Assembly: GCF_030812295.1 (NCBI RefSeq)
Contig: NZ_JAUSSK010000001.1
Coordinates: forward strand, 992,001 to 1,056,000
DNA from: Luteibacter jiangsuensis
GTDB lineage: Bacteria > Pseudomonadota > Gammaproteobacteria > Xanthomonadales > Rhodanobacteraceae
Length of the DNA: 64,000 nucleotides
Reading direction: 5' to 3'
Made by a program: the position numbers and the translations under genes. This document shows positions 53,505-63,194 of this stretch, in pieces. Each line of letters begins with the position of its first letter. Position 1 is the stretch's first letter. The notes under the pieces were generated by a model that worked only from the letters and a program-made list of their open reading frames with translations, had not been told where the DNA came from and searched no databases.

Positions 53505-55694
53505 ATGATTGCCCGCCGTACCGTCCTGCTGTCCGCCGCCATCGTCGCGGCGCTCGGCCTCGCCGCCTGCCACAAGAAAGACGAAGCACCGGCCGCCGAT
53601 CCGAAAGCCGTCGCCGCCGCCCAGGCGGCCATCGCCTCGCCGGCCTGGCTGCGCCAGCACCTGCCCGCACAGACCGTCGCCTACCTGCGCATCCCGTCGC
53701 CCTGGGCGGCGATCGGGGGCGTACCGAACGGACGCCCCCTCGACGCGGCCCTTTCGTCCAAGGCCCACCTCGATACCGTGGCGCGCATTCGCGAAAGCAT
53801 GGCCAAGGACAAGGTGCTCGCGGATCTCAAGCTTGCACCGGTCGTGAACCTCCTGCTGGGCGACCTGCGCTCGCCGGTGGAAGCCGTGTTGATCGATCCA
53901 CTCGGCATTCCGGCGCCCACCTCCCGCGTGGTCCTCACCGCCGTACTCGATGTCCCGTCGATCGAGGCGTTCAACGCGCGCATCGCCTCGCTGGACACGA
54001 CCTCGCCACTGCTCGCCGCGCCGCTGGACGCGCAAGGCAATGGTCAACTCACCGGTGGCGGCGCCATCCGTTACGTCGTCGCCGAACACCGCCTGTGGGC
54101 GACCCAGTCGGCGCAGGAGCCGAGCGACAAGACCAAGCTTGACGAAGTGATCGCCACCATCGGCAAGTCCGCACCGGCCACGGCACCCGTCACCCTGGGC
54201 ACGCTGGAACAGCGTATCGATACCTCCGGCGAAGGCCTGTTCGGCTGGGTCAGCGTGCGCGGTGTCGGCGGTGTCGCCGCCGCGCAGGCCGGCGATTCCC
54301 CGCTCGGCAAGCTCCCCGCCGACTTCGCCTCGAAGGCGGACGCCATCGCATTCGGCGGCGGCACGGTCGATGGACGGGCGCAATTTCGCGTCATCGTGCA
54401 CGCGCCACAGGCTCGCCTGCTGCAATACCTCGCCCCACACGCCTTCGCGCCGGACCTGAAAGCGGCCGGCGAACCTCGTTGGGCGATGACGCTGTCGCTA
54501 CCCGATGCCAAGGCGTACAAGACCTTCGAGGACAATCTCAACCTCGACTTCGGCCAGGACGCCGCGAAGAGCTACCGGGCTGGCGTTGCGAAGATAAAGA
54601 CCCGCTACGGCGCCGAGCCGGCCGACTGGTTCCGCTGGTTCGGCCCGGAGTTCCTCGTGTTCTCCGACGATGCCGGCCTGTTCTTCGCCCTGCGCACGCC
54701 CGATCGCAAGGACTGGTACGCGCGGATCGACTCCCTCGCCGCGAAGGGATGGAAGACCGGCGTGTCGACGGTCGACGGCACCGAGGTGCACTGGCTGTAC
54801 ATGCCAGGACCGGGCACGGAAGACATGCCGGCCGACGCCGATCCGACGCTGAAACCGCTGATGGCCCTCACCGGGCGCCTCGGTGGTCGCTCGTACTGGG
54901 TGGAGGACGGCGACTGGATCGTCATGGCGAAGGTGCCCCAGGCACTGTCCGACCGCGCCGCGGCCAAACCGGACACCTCGCTCGACGACTGGTTCAAGGC
55001 GCGCGCCTATCCCGGCAACCGGACCCTCGTCGGCTATACCGCCACCAGCCGCGATGCTCAGCGCGAGGCTTATTACAGCTACCTGCAGATCCTGCAGTTC
55101 CTCGGTGCCGCCTCGGGCGCGGATGTGGACATCAGCCGCCTGCCCTCCGCGCATACCCTGAACCTCCCGGAGAAGGGCGTGATCGGCGCGGCGGTGGAGG
55201 TCGATCCGGAAACGCTTGCGATCTCGTTCACCTACGAGCAAAGCCCCGTCGAGCTGGTCGGCTCGGTGGGCGGCATGGGAATCGTGGCCGGCACGGCCAT
55301 CGTGGCGGCTATCGCCGTGCCGCAGTACCAGAACTACATGCTGCGCAGCCAGGTCAGTGGGGCGCTTGCCGCGGCGGATGCCGTGAAAGTCGCGGTGGCG
55401 GAGCACCGGCAGAGCACGGGCAAGTTCCCGGCCAGCAACAAGGCCGCCGGCCTGGGTGCGCCGGAAAGCCTCGGCAACGAGTACGCCGGCTCGGTCGAAG
55501 TGGGACCCGGTGGCGAGATCGTCGTCACCATGGACGCCACGCCGCCGCACAAGACCGACGCGCGGCTGGATTCCGCCACGCTGGTGCTTACGCCTCGGGT
55601 CGAGGGGAACGCGGTCTCGTGGGGCTGCTCCGGCGAGGGCGTGGATGCCAAATACCTGCCGGCGAACTGCCGGGACGAGCCATTGCTGCCCTGA
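53505..55694 (+). CDS. Lipoprotein with a C-terminal type IV pilin-like module
   Basis: This 729-residue protein starts with a lipoprotein signal (GLAACHKK, Cys near residue 22). Residues ~45-580 form a large domain of unknown family (WLRQHLPAQTVAYLRIPSPWAAI at its start). From about residue 585 the sequence is a whole type IV pilin body. The helix MGIVAGTAIVAAIAVPQYQN begins at residue 591 and aligns with pilin FTLIELMIVVAIIGILAAIAIPQYQN. RSQVSGALAAADAVKVAVAEH follows, and the C-terminal WGCSGEG...YLPANCR has the pilin disulfide pair (Cys708, Cys722). The prepilin-peptidase Gly-Phe and Glu5 are absent, so it should not be processed like a pilin. The function is unknown. Confidence 0.85.
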   Translation: MIARRTVLLSAAIVAALGLAACHKKDEAPAADPKAVAAAQAAIASPAWLRQHLPAQTVAYLRIPSPWAAIGGVPNGRPLDAALSSKAHLDTVARIRESMAKDKVLADLKLAPVVNLLLGDLRSPVEAVLIDPLGIPAPTSRVVLTAVLDVPSIEAFNARIASLDTTSPLLAAPLDAQGNGQLTGGGAIRYVVAEHRLWATQSAQEPSDKTKLDEVIATIGKSAPATAPVTLGTLEQRIDTSGEGLFGWVSVRGVGGVAAAQAGDSPLGKLPADFASKADAIAFGGGTVDGRAQFRVIVHAPQARLLQYLAPHAFAPDLKAAGEPRWAMTLSLPDAKAYKTFEDNLNLDFGQDAAKSYRAGVAKIKTRYGAEPADWFRWFGPEFLVFSDDAGLFFALRTPDRKDWYARIDSLAAKGWKTGVSTVDGTEVHWLYMPGPGTEDMPADADPTLKPLMALTGRLGGRSYWVEDGDWIVMAKVPQALSDRAAAKPDTSLDDWFKARAYPGNRTLVGYTATSRDAQREAYYSYLQILQFLGAASGADVDISRLPSAHTLNLPEKGVIGAAVEVDPETLAISFTYEQSPVELVGSVGGMGIVAGTAIVAAIAVPQYQNYMLRSQVSGALAAADAVKVAVAEHRQSTGKFPASNKAAGLGAPESLGNEYAGSVEVGPGGEIVVTMDATPPHKTDARLDSATLVLTPRVEGNAVSWGCSGEGVDAKYLPANCRDEPLLP

Positions 55695-55772
55695 CGGCAT
55701 GGGCGGCCGCTGACGGCGGCCGCGTCCCGCGGGGGCATGCTCACAAGTCATGCGGACGCCACGCTTTTCCTT

Positions 55773-55778
55773 TATAAT
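55773..55778 (+). promoter_or_regulatory. -10 box of typA
   Basis: A perfect TATAAT lies 54 bp before the typA start codon. No clear -35 hexamer is seen at the right distance. Confidence 0.55.
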
Positions 55779-55831
55779 CGGCGGCTTCCCAAACCAAAGA
55801 GGCGATCCGGCCCACTGCCGGCGCATAACGC

Positions 55832-57679
<1,848 letters not shown>

Positions 57680-57702
57680 GCGCTGTTCCTCGTGCGTTGA
57701 AG

Positions 57703-57731
57703 AGAAGGCCCGGCGAATAGCCGGGCCTTCT
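57703..57731 (+). terminator. Terminator of typA
   Basis: AGAAGGCCCGGC (57703-57714) pairs with GCCGGGCCTTCT (57720-57731) over 12 bp around a five-base loop. It starts 23 bp after the typA stop. The T-run is short. Confidence 0.8.
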
Positions 57732-57758
57732 CGTTGATGGGCTGCGCTGCCGCGCGGA

Positions 57759-57841
57759 TCGCCGACAGGGTCGGCTCCCACCCCACTCCTCCCTGCCCGG
57801 CGACCTTGCCGCTGCCTGGTGGGAGCCGACCTTGTCGGCGA
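57759..57841. repeat. REP inverted pair
   Basis: The left arm (57759-57782) contains GCCGACAGGGTCGGCTCCCA. The right arm (57818-57841) contains GTGGGAGCCGACCTTGTCGG. They are inverse copies separated by 35 bp and are the same repeat, with the same left flank, as at 49147-49207. Confidence 0.88.
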
Positions 57842-57853
57842 TGGGTGCTCGCC

Positions 57854-58408
57854 TCACCCTGGCGCTCTGCCGACCAGCTTCAACAAAAGGTCGATCTGTT
57901 CCTGCTGCTTCGCCAGCATGCGTTCGAGCTGGTCGCTGCGCATCTGGTCGAGCTTGTCGTGCAAGCCCATGATCTCGATCTCGGCCCGCAGGTTCACCTT
58001 GTAGTCGTTCGCTGCATCGAGGCGGTCCTTCGCGGCCTGGCGGTTCTGGCTCATCATGATGACCGGTGCCTGGATGGCGGCGAGCATCGACAGCAGCAGG
58101 TTGAGGAAGATGTACGGGTAAGGGTCGAAGGGCCGGTGCAGAAGATAGGAATTCAGGCCAGTCCACAGGGCCAGCACGATCGCGAAAATGATGATGAAGG
58201 TCCACGAGCCGCCGAAACGCGAGACCTTGTCCGCCAACCGCTGGCCGTAGGTCAGGTCCGAACTGAAGACCTCGTTGACATCCTCGGCCAACAACTTGCG
58301 CTGGACCAGACGGTCGAGTATCCGTTGTTCGGCGTGGCCGAGATCCGACAGGCTCTTGGCGAACCAGCGGCGCGCCGCGTGCTCGCTGGGGTGTTCATTC
58401 TCTGACAT
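57854..58408 (-). CDS. DUF1003-family membrane protein
   Basis: The protein has 184 residues from the ATG at 58408. It carries the DUF1003 core: ADKVSRFGGSWTFIIIFAIVLALWTGLN, then DPYPYIFLNLLLSMLAAIQAPVIMMSQNRQAAKDR, two helices with a conserved cytoplasmic loop, and a C-terminal coiled-coil-like tail (LRAEIEIMGLHDKLDQMRSDQLERMLAKQQEQIDLLLKL). The function is unknown. It begins 44 bp before the channel remnant that lies upstream. Confidence 0.9.
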   Translation of the reverse strand: MSENEHPSEHAARRWFAKSLSDLGHAEQRILDRLVQRKLLAEDVNEVFSSDLTYGQRLADKVSRFGGSWTFIIIFAIVLALWTGLNSYLLHRPFDPYPYIFLNLLLSMLAAIQAPVIMMSQNRQAAKDRLDAANDYKVNLRAEIEIMGLHDKLDQMRSDQLERMLAKQQEQIDLLLKLVGRAPG

Positions 58409-58451
58409 GGGGCTATCCTCTCGAAGACAGGGATCGGTTTCCGGCATGACG

Positions 58452-58805
58452 CTAGCACGCCCCGAGAGGACATCGCTTGTCGCGATATCCCATAGGCATC
58501 CAGCGTCGCGTGGACGTCATCCGATGTCCGAGGACAGGCGTGCCGGCGTCGGCCATGCGGACATCGCTCACCACCTCCCCGCGGACACGCGGAAGGAAGT
58601 CCGGGAACTCCCGCCTTACATAGTCGATCAATCCTTCGCGAACCTTGCAGCGCAAGTCCCACGACTTGCCGGAGTTCGGCGAACTCACCAACGCGCGTCG
58701 CTGCATCGCCTTGTCGTTGGCATCCACCACCTGCAGGGCACAGACCCGCCCGTCCCATTCCGGGGACGCCTTGCACAGGCGCTCCAATTCCGCACGGAGG
58801 GACAT
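58452..58805 (-). pseudogene. Truncated C-terminus of an MscS-type mechanosensitive channel
   Basis: The frame from 58805 encodes SLRAELERLCKASPEWDGRV, then QVVDANDKAMQRRALVSS and SGKSWDLRCKVREGLIDYVRREFPDFLPR. This closely matches the cytoplasmic end of a class of ~380-residue MscS-like channels. No membrane or pore domain precedes it in this frame; a separate hydrophobic stretch (MVVIVVLGIGVAL) lies just upstream in another frame, consistent with decay and a frameshift. Only about 117 codons remain, so the gene is probably non-functional. Confidence 0.65.
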
Positions 58806-58984
58806 GCCATCAGGGCCACGCCGATGCCTAGCACCACGATCACCACCATCGCGGGCGAACGCGAAACGCGTCCACGGATGCGCAAGATCAGGCATCCACT
58901 CGGAAGGGTTCATGGGCCCCTACCCTGGAACGGACGATGTCCACGTTTTGTTGTGACGCAGCAGGGGCGAGGTAAAGTGAGGCC

Positions 58985-59518
58985 ATGGCCACCCGCCTCA
59001 CCACCGAAGCCTTCGTCCTGCCAGACCTGCTGCAACCAGGGCTGCGTCTGGTCATCTGCGGTACCGCCGCCGGGACACGTTCGGCACGGGAGCGCACCTA
59101 CTACGCCCATCCCGGCAACATGTTCTGGCGCACGCTCTTCACCGTGGGCCTGACGCCCCGCCTGCTCGCTCCGGCGGAATATCCCTCGCTACCGGAATTC
59201 GGCATCGGTCTGACCGATCTTTCGAAGTTCCACTACGGCAACGACGCCGAGCTTCCGATCGATGCCTTCGATGTCGCCGCCCTGCGCAGCAAGATCGAAC
59301 ATTACGCGCCGCAGGTGATCGCATTCACCAGCAAGCACGCGGGGCTATCGGCGCTCGGCAAGGGCGCCACCTATGGGTTGCAGCCGGTACCGTTCGCAGG
59401 CATTCCCGCCTTCGTGCTGCCCTCGCCTTCCGGCCAGGCAAGGCGATCATGGGACATCCGCGTATGGCAGGCGCTGGCGGATTTCGTCGCCGCTCAGCCG
59501 CCCGGGACCGAACGATAG
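58985..59518 (+). CDS. Mug-like uracil/mismatch-specific DNA glycosylase
   Basis: This 177-residue protein resembles the Mug/TDG and UDG-like family. LVICGTAAGTRSARERTYYAHPGNMFWRTL corresponds to the catalytic loop (GINPG in Mug, altered here to GTAAG). LTDLSKFHYGND follows, and PSPSGQARRSWD corresponds to the NPSGL substrate loop. It would remove uracil or mismatched bases from DNA. The altered first motif means the base specificity is uncertain. Its 3' end overlaps the convergent cytochrome gene by 25 bp. Confidence 0.82.
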   Translation: MATRLTTEAFVLPDLLQPGLRLVICGTAAGTRSARERTYYAHPGNMFWRTLFTVGLTPRLLAPAEYPSLPEFGIGLTDLSKFHYGNDAELPIDAFDVAALRSKIEHYAPQVIAFTSKHAGLSALGKGATYGLQPVPFAGIPAFVLPSPSGQARRSWDIRVWQALADFVAAQPPGTER

Positions 59519-60714
59519 GCACGGACATCGTTTGGCGACACCGAGGGAGCCTTGTTCGACCAGGCCTGCCGGATATAGGTCACCACCGCGGCCGCGTCGT
59601 CATCGCTGAGTTTCTGCGAGAACGGCGGCATCGAGTACGGTCGCGGATTCGCCGCCGTGGCCGGGGCGAATCCGCCCGTGAGCACGATGCGTATCGCGTT
59701 GATGCCGGTGGGGTCGGTCACCGAGCCATTGCCATCGAGTGGCGGATACGCCTCACCCTTGCCGCGTCCGTCGGCGGCGTGACAATCCGCGCACTGTTCC
59801 GCGTAGACCGTGCGTCCCTTCAGGGCGAGATCGCGCGCGTCGGCGCCCGATTCACGCATGCGCGGCGGATCGCGCGCGGGCAACGACTTGAGGTAGGTGG
59901 CCATGGCAGCGAGGTCGCCATCGCTCAGGTGCTGCGTGCTGCGCATCACCACCTCGGCCATGGGGCCGATGGCCGCGCCCTTGAGCGAGCGCCCGGTCTT
60001 CAACAAGGCGACGACGTCGGCTTCGGTCCATCCTGCGAGGCCACCGCCGGCACCCATCGACAGGTCGGGCGCGTACCAGTTCTGCACGGGCACGATGCCT
60101 CCGGCGAGGAAGGGATCGTCGACCATCGCGCCGAAGCTGTTGCGGCGCGCGTGGCATTCATTGCAATGGCCGAGCCCCTGGACGAGGTACGCCCCCCTGT
60201 TCCATGCCGCGGAACGCCCGGCGTCCGGCTGGAACTCGCCTTCACTGAAGTACAGGGTGCGCCACGGGCCCATCAACGAACGCATGCTGTAGGGCCAGCG
60301 CAGCGTGTCGTCCGTGTTCGCACGCCTCACGGCGGGCAGGGTCTTGAGATAGGCGAAGATCGCGTCCGTATCGGCTCGCGTGACTTTCGTATACGAGGTG
60401 AAGGGAAACGCCGGATACAGCGAGGTCCCATCGTGGCCCTCGCCCGAGTGCATGGCACGGTAGAAGTCGTCGGCGCTCCACGCACCGAGTCCGGTATCGC
60501 GATCGGGCGTCAGGTTCGGGGCGGGAATGGCGCCGAACGGCGTGGGTACCACGCGGCCGCCCGCGAAAGGCTGGCCGTTGCGCGCGGTGTGGCAGGCGGC
60601 GCAATCGCCGGCCGTGGCGAGGTATTGGCCGCGCTGCACGACGTCGTCGGCGAAGGTGACGGTACTGGCCAGGACCAGCGAGAACAGCACGAGGAGGCGG
60701 GATATCGTCGTCAT
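59494..60714 (-). CDS. Triheme cytochrome c (alcohol/sugar dehydrogenase-type subunit)
   Basis: This 406-residue periplasmic protein has a signal peptide ending near TVTFADD. Three heme sites are CAACH (residues 38-42), CNECH and CADCH, each with downstream Met regions, the layout of the membrane-bound dehydrogenase cytochrome subunits such as those of gluconate or alcohol dehydrogenases. No flavin or quinoprotein dehydrogenase gene is adjacent. It starts 3 bp after the stop of the diheme cytochrome gene, so both are one operon feeding electrons toward a quinone pool or oxidase. Confidence 0.9.
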   Translation of the reverse strand: MTTISRLLVLFSLVLASTVTFADDVVQRGQYLATAGDCAACHTARNGQPFAGGRVVPTPFGAIPAPNLTPDRDTGLGAWSADDFYRAMHSGEGHDGTSLYPAFPFTSYTKVTRADTDAIFAYLKTLPAVRRANTDDTLRWPYSMRSLMGPWRTLYFSEGEFQPDAGRSAAWNRGAYLVQGLGHCNECHARRNSFGAMVDDPFLAGGIVPVQNWYAPDLSMGAGGGLAGWTEADVVALLKTGRSLKGAAIGPMAEVVMRSTQHLSDGDLAAMATYLKSLPARDPPRMRESGADARDLALKGRTVYAEQCADCHAADGRGKGEAYPPLDGNGSVTDPTGINAIRIVLTGGFAPATAANPRPYSMPPFSQKLSDDDAAAVVTYIRQAWSNKAPSVSPNDVRAYRSVPGG

Positions 60715-60717
60715 GGA

Positions 60718-61422
60718 TCAGCCTCCCAGTACGCCGCAACGCAGCGGAGGCTTCACGCTTCCGGCGGGCTCCGCATGCGCATCGGCGGGAACAGGACGCT
60801 GTGCCAGCCAGGCGGATACCGCACTGATGTCGGCGTCGCTCAAGCGGCTGACGATGGTCGCCATGCAATCGGGTTCGACGGTACGGCGCGTATTGGTTCG
60901 CCATGATCCCAACTGCGCGCTGATGTAGTCGTAAGGCAAGCCGACCAGCCCGGGAATGTCTGGCTGCACGCCGGTCAGGTTCGGTCCGTGGCAAGCCATG
61001 CAGGCAGGAACACCACGGGACGGGTCGCCCTTCGTGGTCAGCTGCTCACCGCGCGCCATCGCCGCGGCCGTCGTCGCCGGCACCGGGTGCCGCGCGTAAG
61101 GCACCTCCTGCATGGCGAAGTACTCGGCGATCTCGCGCATGTATCCGTCGGTCAGCGGTGCGACCGTGTATTCCATGATGTCGTAATGGCGCAGGCCACG
61201 CTGGAAGTCCTGCATCTGGCGGTGCAGGTAGCCTGCGGGCTTGCCTGCCAGGCGTGGATTGAAGCCGTTGTCACCACCTTCGCCATGTTCACCGTGGCAA
61301 CTCGTGCAGGCGGCGATGCGCTGAACCAGGGTGTCGGGTACGACCGGCGGGTCGCTGGCCATCACCGGTGCGGCGCAGAGCACGGCAGCCATGATGGCGA
61401 GCCGGCGTACGAGACAGCGCAT
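60718..61422 (-). CDS. Diheme cytochrome c
   Basis: The protein has 234 residues from the ATG at 61422; the frame is open further upstream without similarity. The signal peptide ends near PVMASD. Two CxxCH sites (CTSCH and CMACH) lie in two cytochrome c4-like domains, each with a later Met region (IMEYTVAPLTDGYM, PDCMATIVSRLSDADI). It is likely a periplasmic electron carrier working with the triheme protein that follows by 3 bp. Confidence 0.9.
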   Translation of the reverse strand: MRCLVRRLAIMAAVLCAAPVMASDPPVVPDTLVQRIAACTSCHGEHGEGGDNGFNPRLAGKPAGYLHRQMQDFQRGLRHYDIMEYTVAPLTDGYMREIAEYFAMQEVPYARHPVPATTAAAMARGEQLTTKGDPSRGVPACMACHGPNLTGVQPDIPGLVGLPYDYISAQLGSWRTNTRRTVEPDCMATIVSRLSDADISAVSAWLAQRPVPADAHAEPAGSVKPPLRCGVLGG

Positions 61423-61553
61423 ATGACACTCCCTGGTAAACGTGGACCATACCCGTCGGCTGGCAGGCGGGTATGGCATCCGCACAGTATAGCGGTGCGT
61501 CGCCCGGGTAAGATTGAGGCGACCCGCCGTCCCACCGCCAAGGGAAACACCAC

Positions 61554-63137
61554 ATGCAGCATGTATGGTCAAAACCGGCCGCCCTCGCCGCCGCCCTCGC
61601 ATTGATGCTTGCCGGTGGCGCGGCCCTCGCCCGCGATGCGGGCGAAGACGACGCCTTCGCCTCGATCGCCACCGTACGCCAGGCCTACGCTTCAGGGGCC
61701 CTCACGCCCGAGGGTCTCACCCGGCTCTTCATCGAGCGCATCGCGACGATCGACCAGGCCGGCCCGACCGTCAATTCGATACTCGAGACCAATCCCGACG
61801 CGCTCGCCATCGCCCGCAAGAGCGGCAAGAGCGGGCCGCTGGCGGGTATCCCGATATTGCTGAAGGACAACATCGACACGGGCGACCGCATGATGACGAC
61901 CGCGGGCTCGCTGGCGCTCGTGGGCAAGCCCGCGCCGCGCGACTCGGGCGTCGCCGCTCGCTTGCGCAAGGCGGGTGCCGTGATCCTGGGCAAGACCAAC
62001 CTCAGCGAATGGGCGAACATGCGCTCCAACCACGCCACCAGCGGCTGGACCGGACGTGGCGGCCTCACGGTCAATCCCTATGTGCTCGACCGCAATGCCT
62101 GTGGCTCCAGTGCCGGTTCGGGCGCCGCCGTGGCCGCGGGCCTCGCCACCGTGGCGATCGGCAGCGAAACCGATGGCTCGATCATCTGCCCCGCCGCCAT
62201 GACCGGCCTGGTCGGCATCAAGCCGACGGTAGGGCTGGTGAGCCGTGCCGGCATCATTCCCATCTCGCACAGCCAGGACACGGCGGGCCCGATGGCGCGC
62301 AGCGTGGCGGACGCGGCGACCGTGCTTGGCGCCATCGCGGGCAGCGACCCCCGCGATCCAGCCACGGCCGAGGCGGACAAGCACGCCACCGACTACACGA
62401 AATTCCTCGACCCGGACGCGCTGCGCGGCAAGCGCATCGGCGTGGTGCGCCAGTTGGCGGGCATCGAACCGAACGCGGACCATGCATTGGAAACCACCAT
62501 CGCCCTGCTGAAGGCACAAGGCGCGACGGTGATCGACCCGGTGGAGATTCCGCACCTTAAGGAGTTGAGCGACAACGAACTGAACGTGCTGCTGTTCGAG
62601 TTCAAGCACGACATCCAGGCCTACCTTGCCACGCGGCCGGACCAGCCGATGAAGACGCTGGCCGACCTCATCGCCTTCAACCAGCGCGAGGCGGCGAGGG
62701 AAATGCCTTGGTTCGGCCAGGAACTGTTCCTTGCCGCGCAGGCCAAGGGTGGCCTGGACGACCCGAAATACATCGAAATGCGCGACACCAACAAGCGGTT
62801 GGCGGGCCCGGAAGGCATCGACGCGGCGCTGGCGAAAGACCATCTCGACGCCTTGCTCGCGCCGAGTTGGGGTCCCGCCTTCGTCAATGACCTGGTGCTG
62901 GGCGACCACGTGGTGAGCGGCGACCCGACCGTCGGCGGCGTGTCCGCCCCGGCCGCGATCGCCGGTTACCCCTCGATCACGCTCCCGGTGGAATTCGCGC
63001 ACGAACTGCCGGTCGGGGTGGTGTTCTTCGGTGCGAAATGGAGCGAGCCGACCTTGATCGCGATCGCCTACGGCGTGGAGCGGAAGGCCAACGCCTTCCG
63101 TCGCCCGAAGTTCCTGCCGACCTTGCCGACAAGGTAA
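61554..63137 (+). CDS. Exported amidase (amidase signature family)
   Basis: This 527-residue protein has a signal peptide ending near GGAALARD. The Ser-cisSer-Lys triad is visible: Lys in PILLKDNIDTGD, cis-Ser in CGSSAGSGAAVAAG and the nucleophile region in AIGSETDGSIICPAAMTGLVGIKPTVGLVS. The family includes GatA, peptide amidases and secreted enantioselective amidases; export rules out GatA. It is divergent from the cytochrome operon, 131 bp away. A REP-like element overlaps its 3' end. Confidence 0.92.
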   Translation: MQHVWSKPAALAAALALMLAGGAALARDAGEDDAFASIATVRQAYASGALTPEGLTRLFIERIATIDQAGPTVNSILETNPDALAIARKSGKSGPLAGIPILLKDNIDTGDRMMTTAGSLALVGKPAPRDSGVAARLRKAGAVILGKTNLSEWANMRSNHATSGWTGRGGLTVNPYVLDRNACGSSAGSGAAVAAGLATVAIGSETDGSIICPAAMTGLVGIKPTVGLVSRAGIIPISHSQDTAGPMARSVADAATVLGAIAGSDPRDPATAEADKHATDYTKFLDPDALRGKRIGVVRQLAGIEPNADHALETTIALLKAQGATVIDPVEIPHLKELSDNELNVLLFEFKHDIQAYLATRPDQPMKTLADLIAFNQREAAREMPWFGQELFLAAQAKGGLDDPKYIEMRDTNKRLAGPEGIDAALAKDHLDALLAPSWGPAFVNDLVLGDHVVSGDPTVGGVSAPAAIAGYPSITLPVEFAHELPVGVVFFGAKWSEPTLIAIAYGVERKANAFRRPKFLPTLPTR

Positions 63138-63188
63138 CGGTACTCACACGGGAGCCACTTCCGTTGTGGGAACCGCCCCTGTCGGCGA
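63123..63188. repeat. Degenerate REP-like inverted pair
   Basis: TTGCCGACAAGG (63123-63134) lies inside the last codons of the amidase gene. The right arm at 63166-63188 (GTGGGAACCGCCCCTGTCGG and CGA) matches the REP consensus in most positions. The element therefore reaches into coding sequence. Confidence 0.6.
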
Positions 63189-63194
63189 TAGCGA

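Noticed and set aside
54498-55826. 442-codon minus-strand frame opposite the lipoprotein-pilin gene
   Set aside because: Shadow frame; the plus-strand protein has a lipobox, a pilin module and the expected codon pattern.
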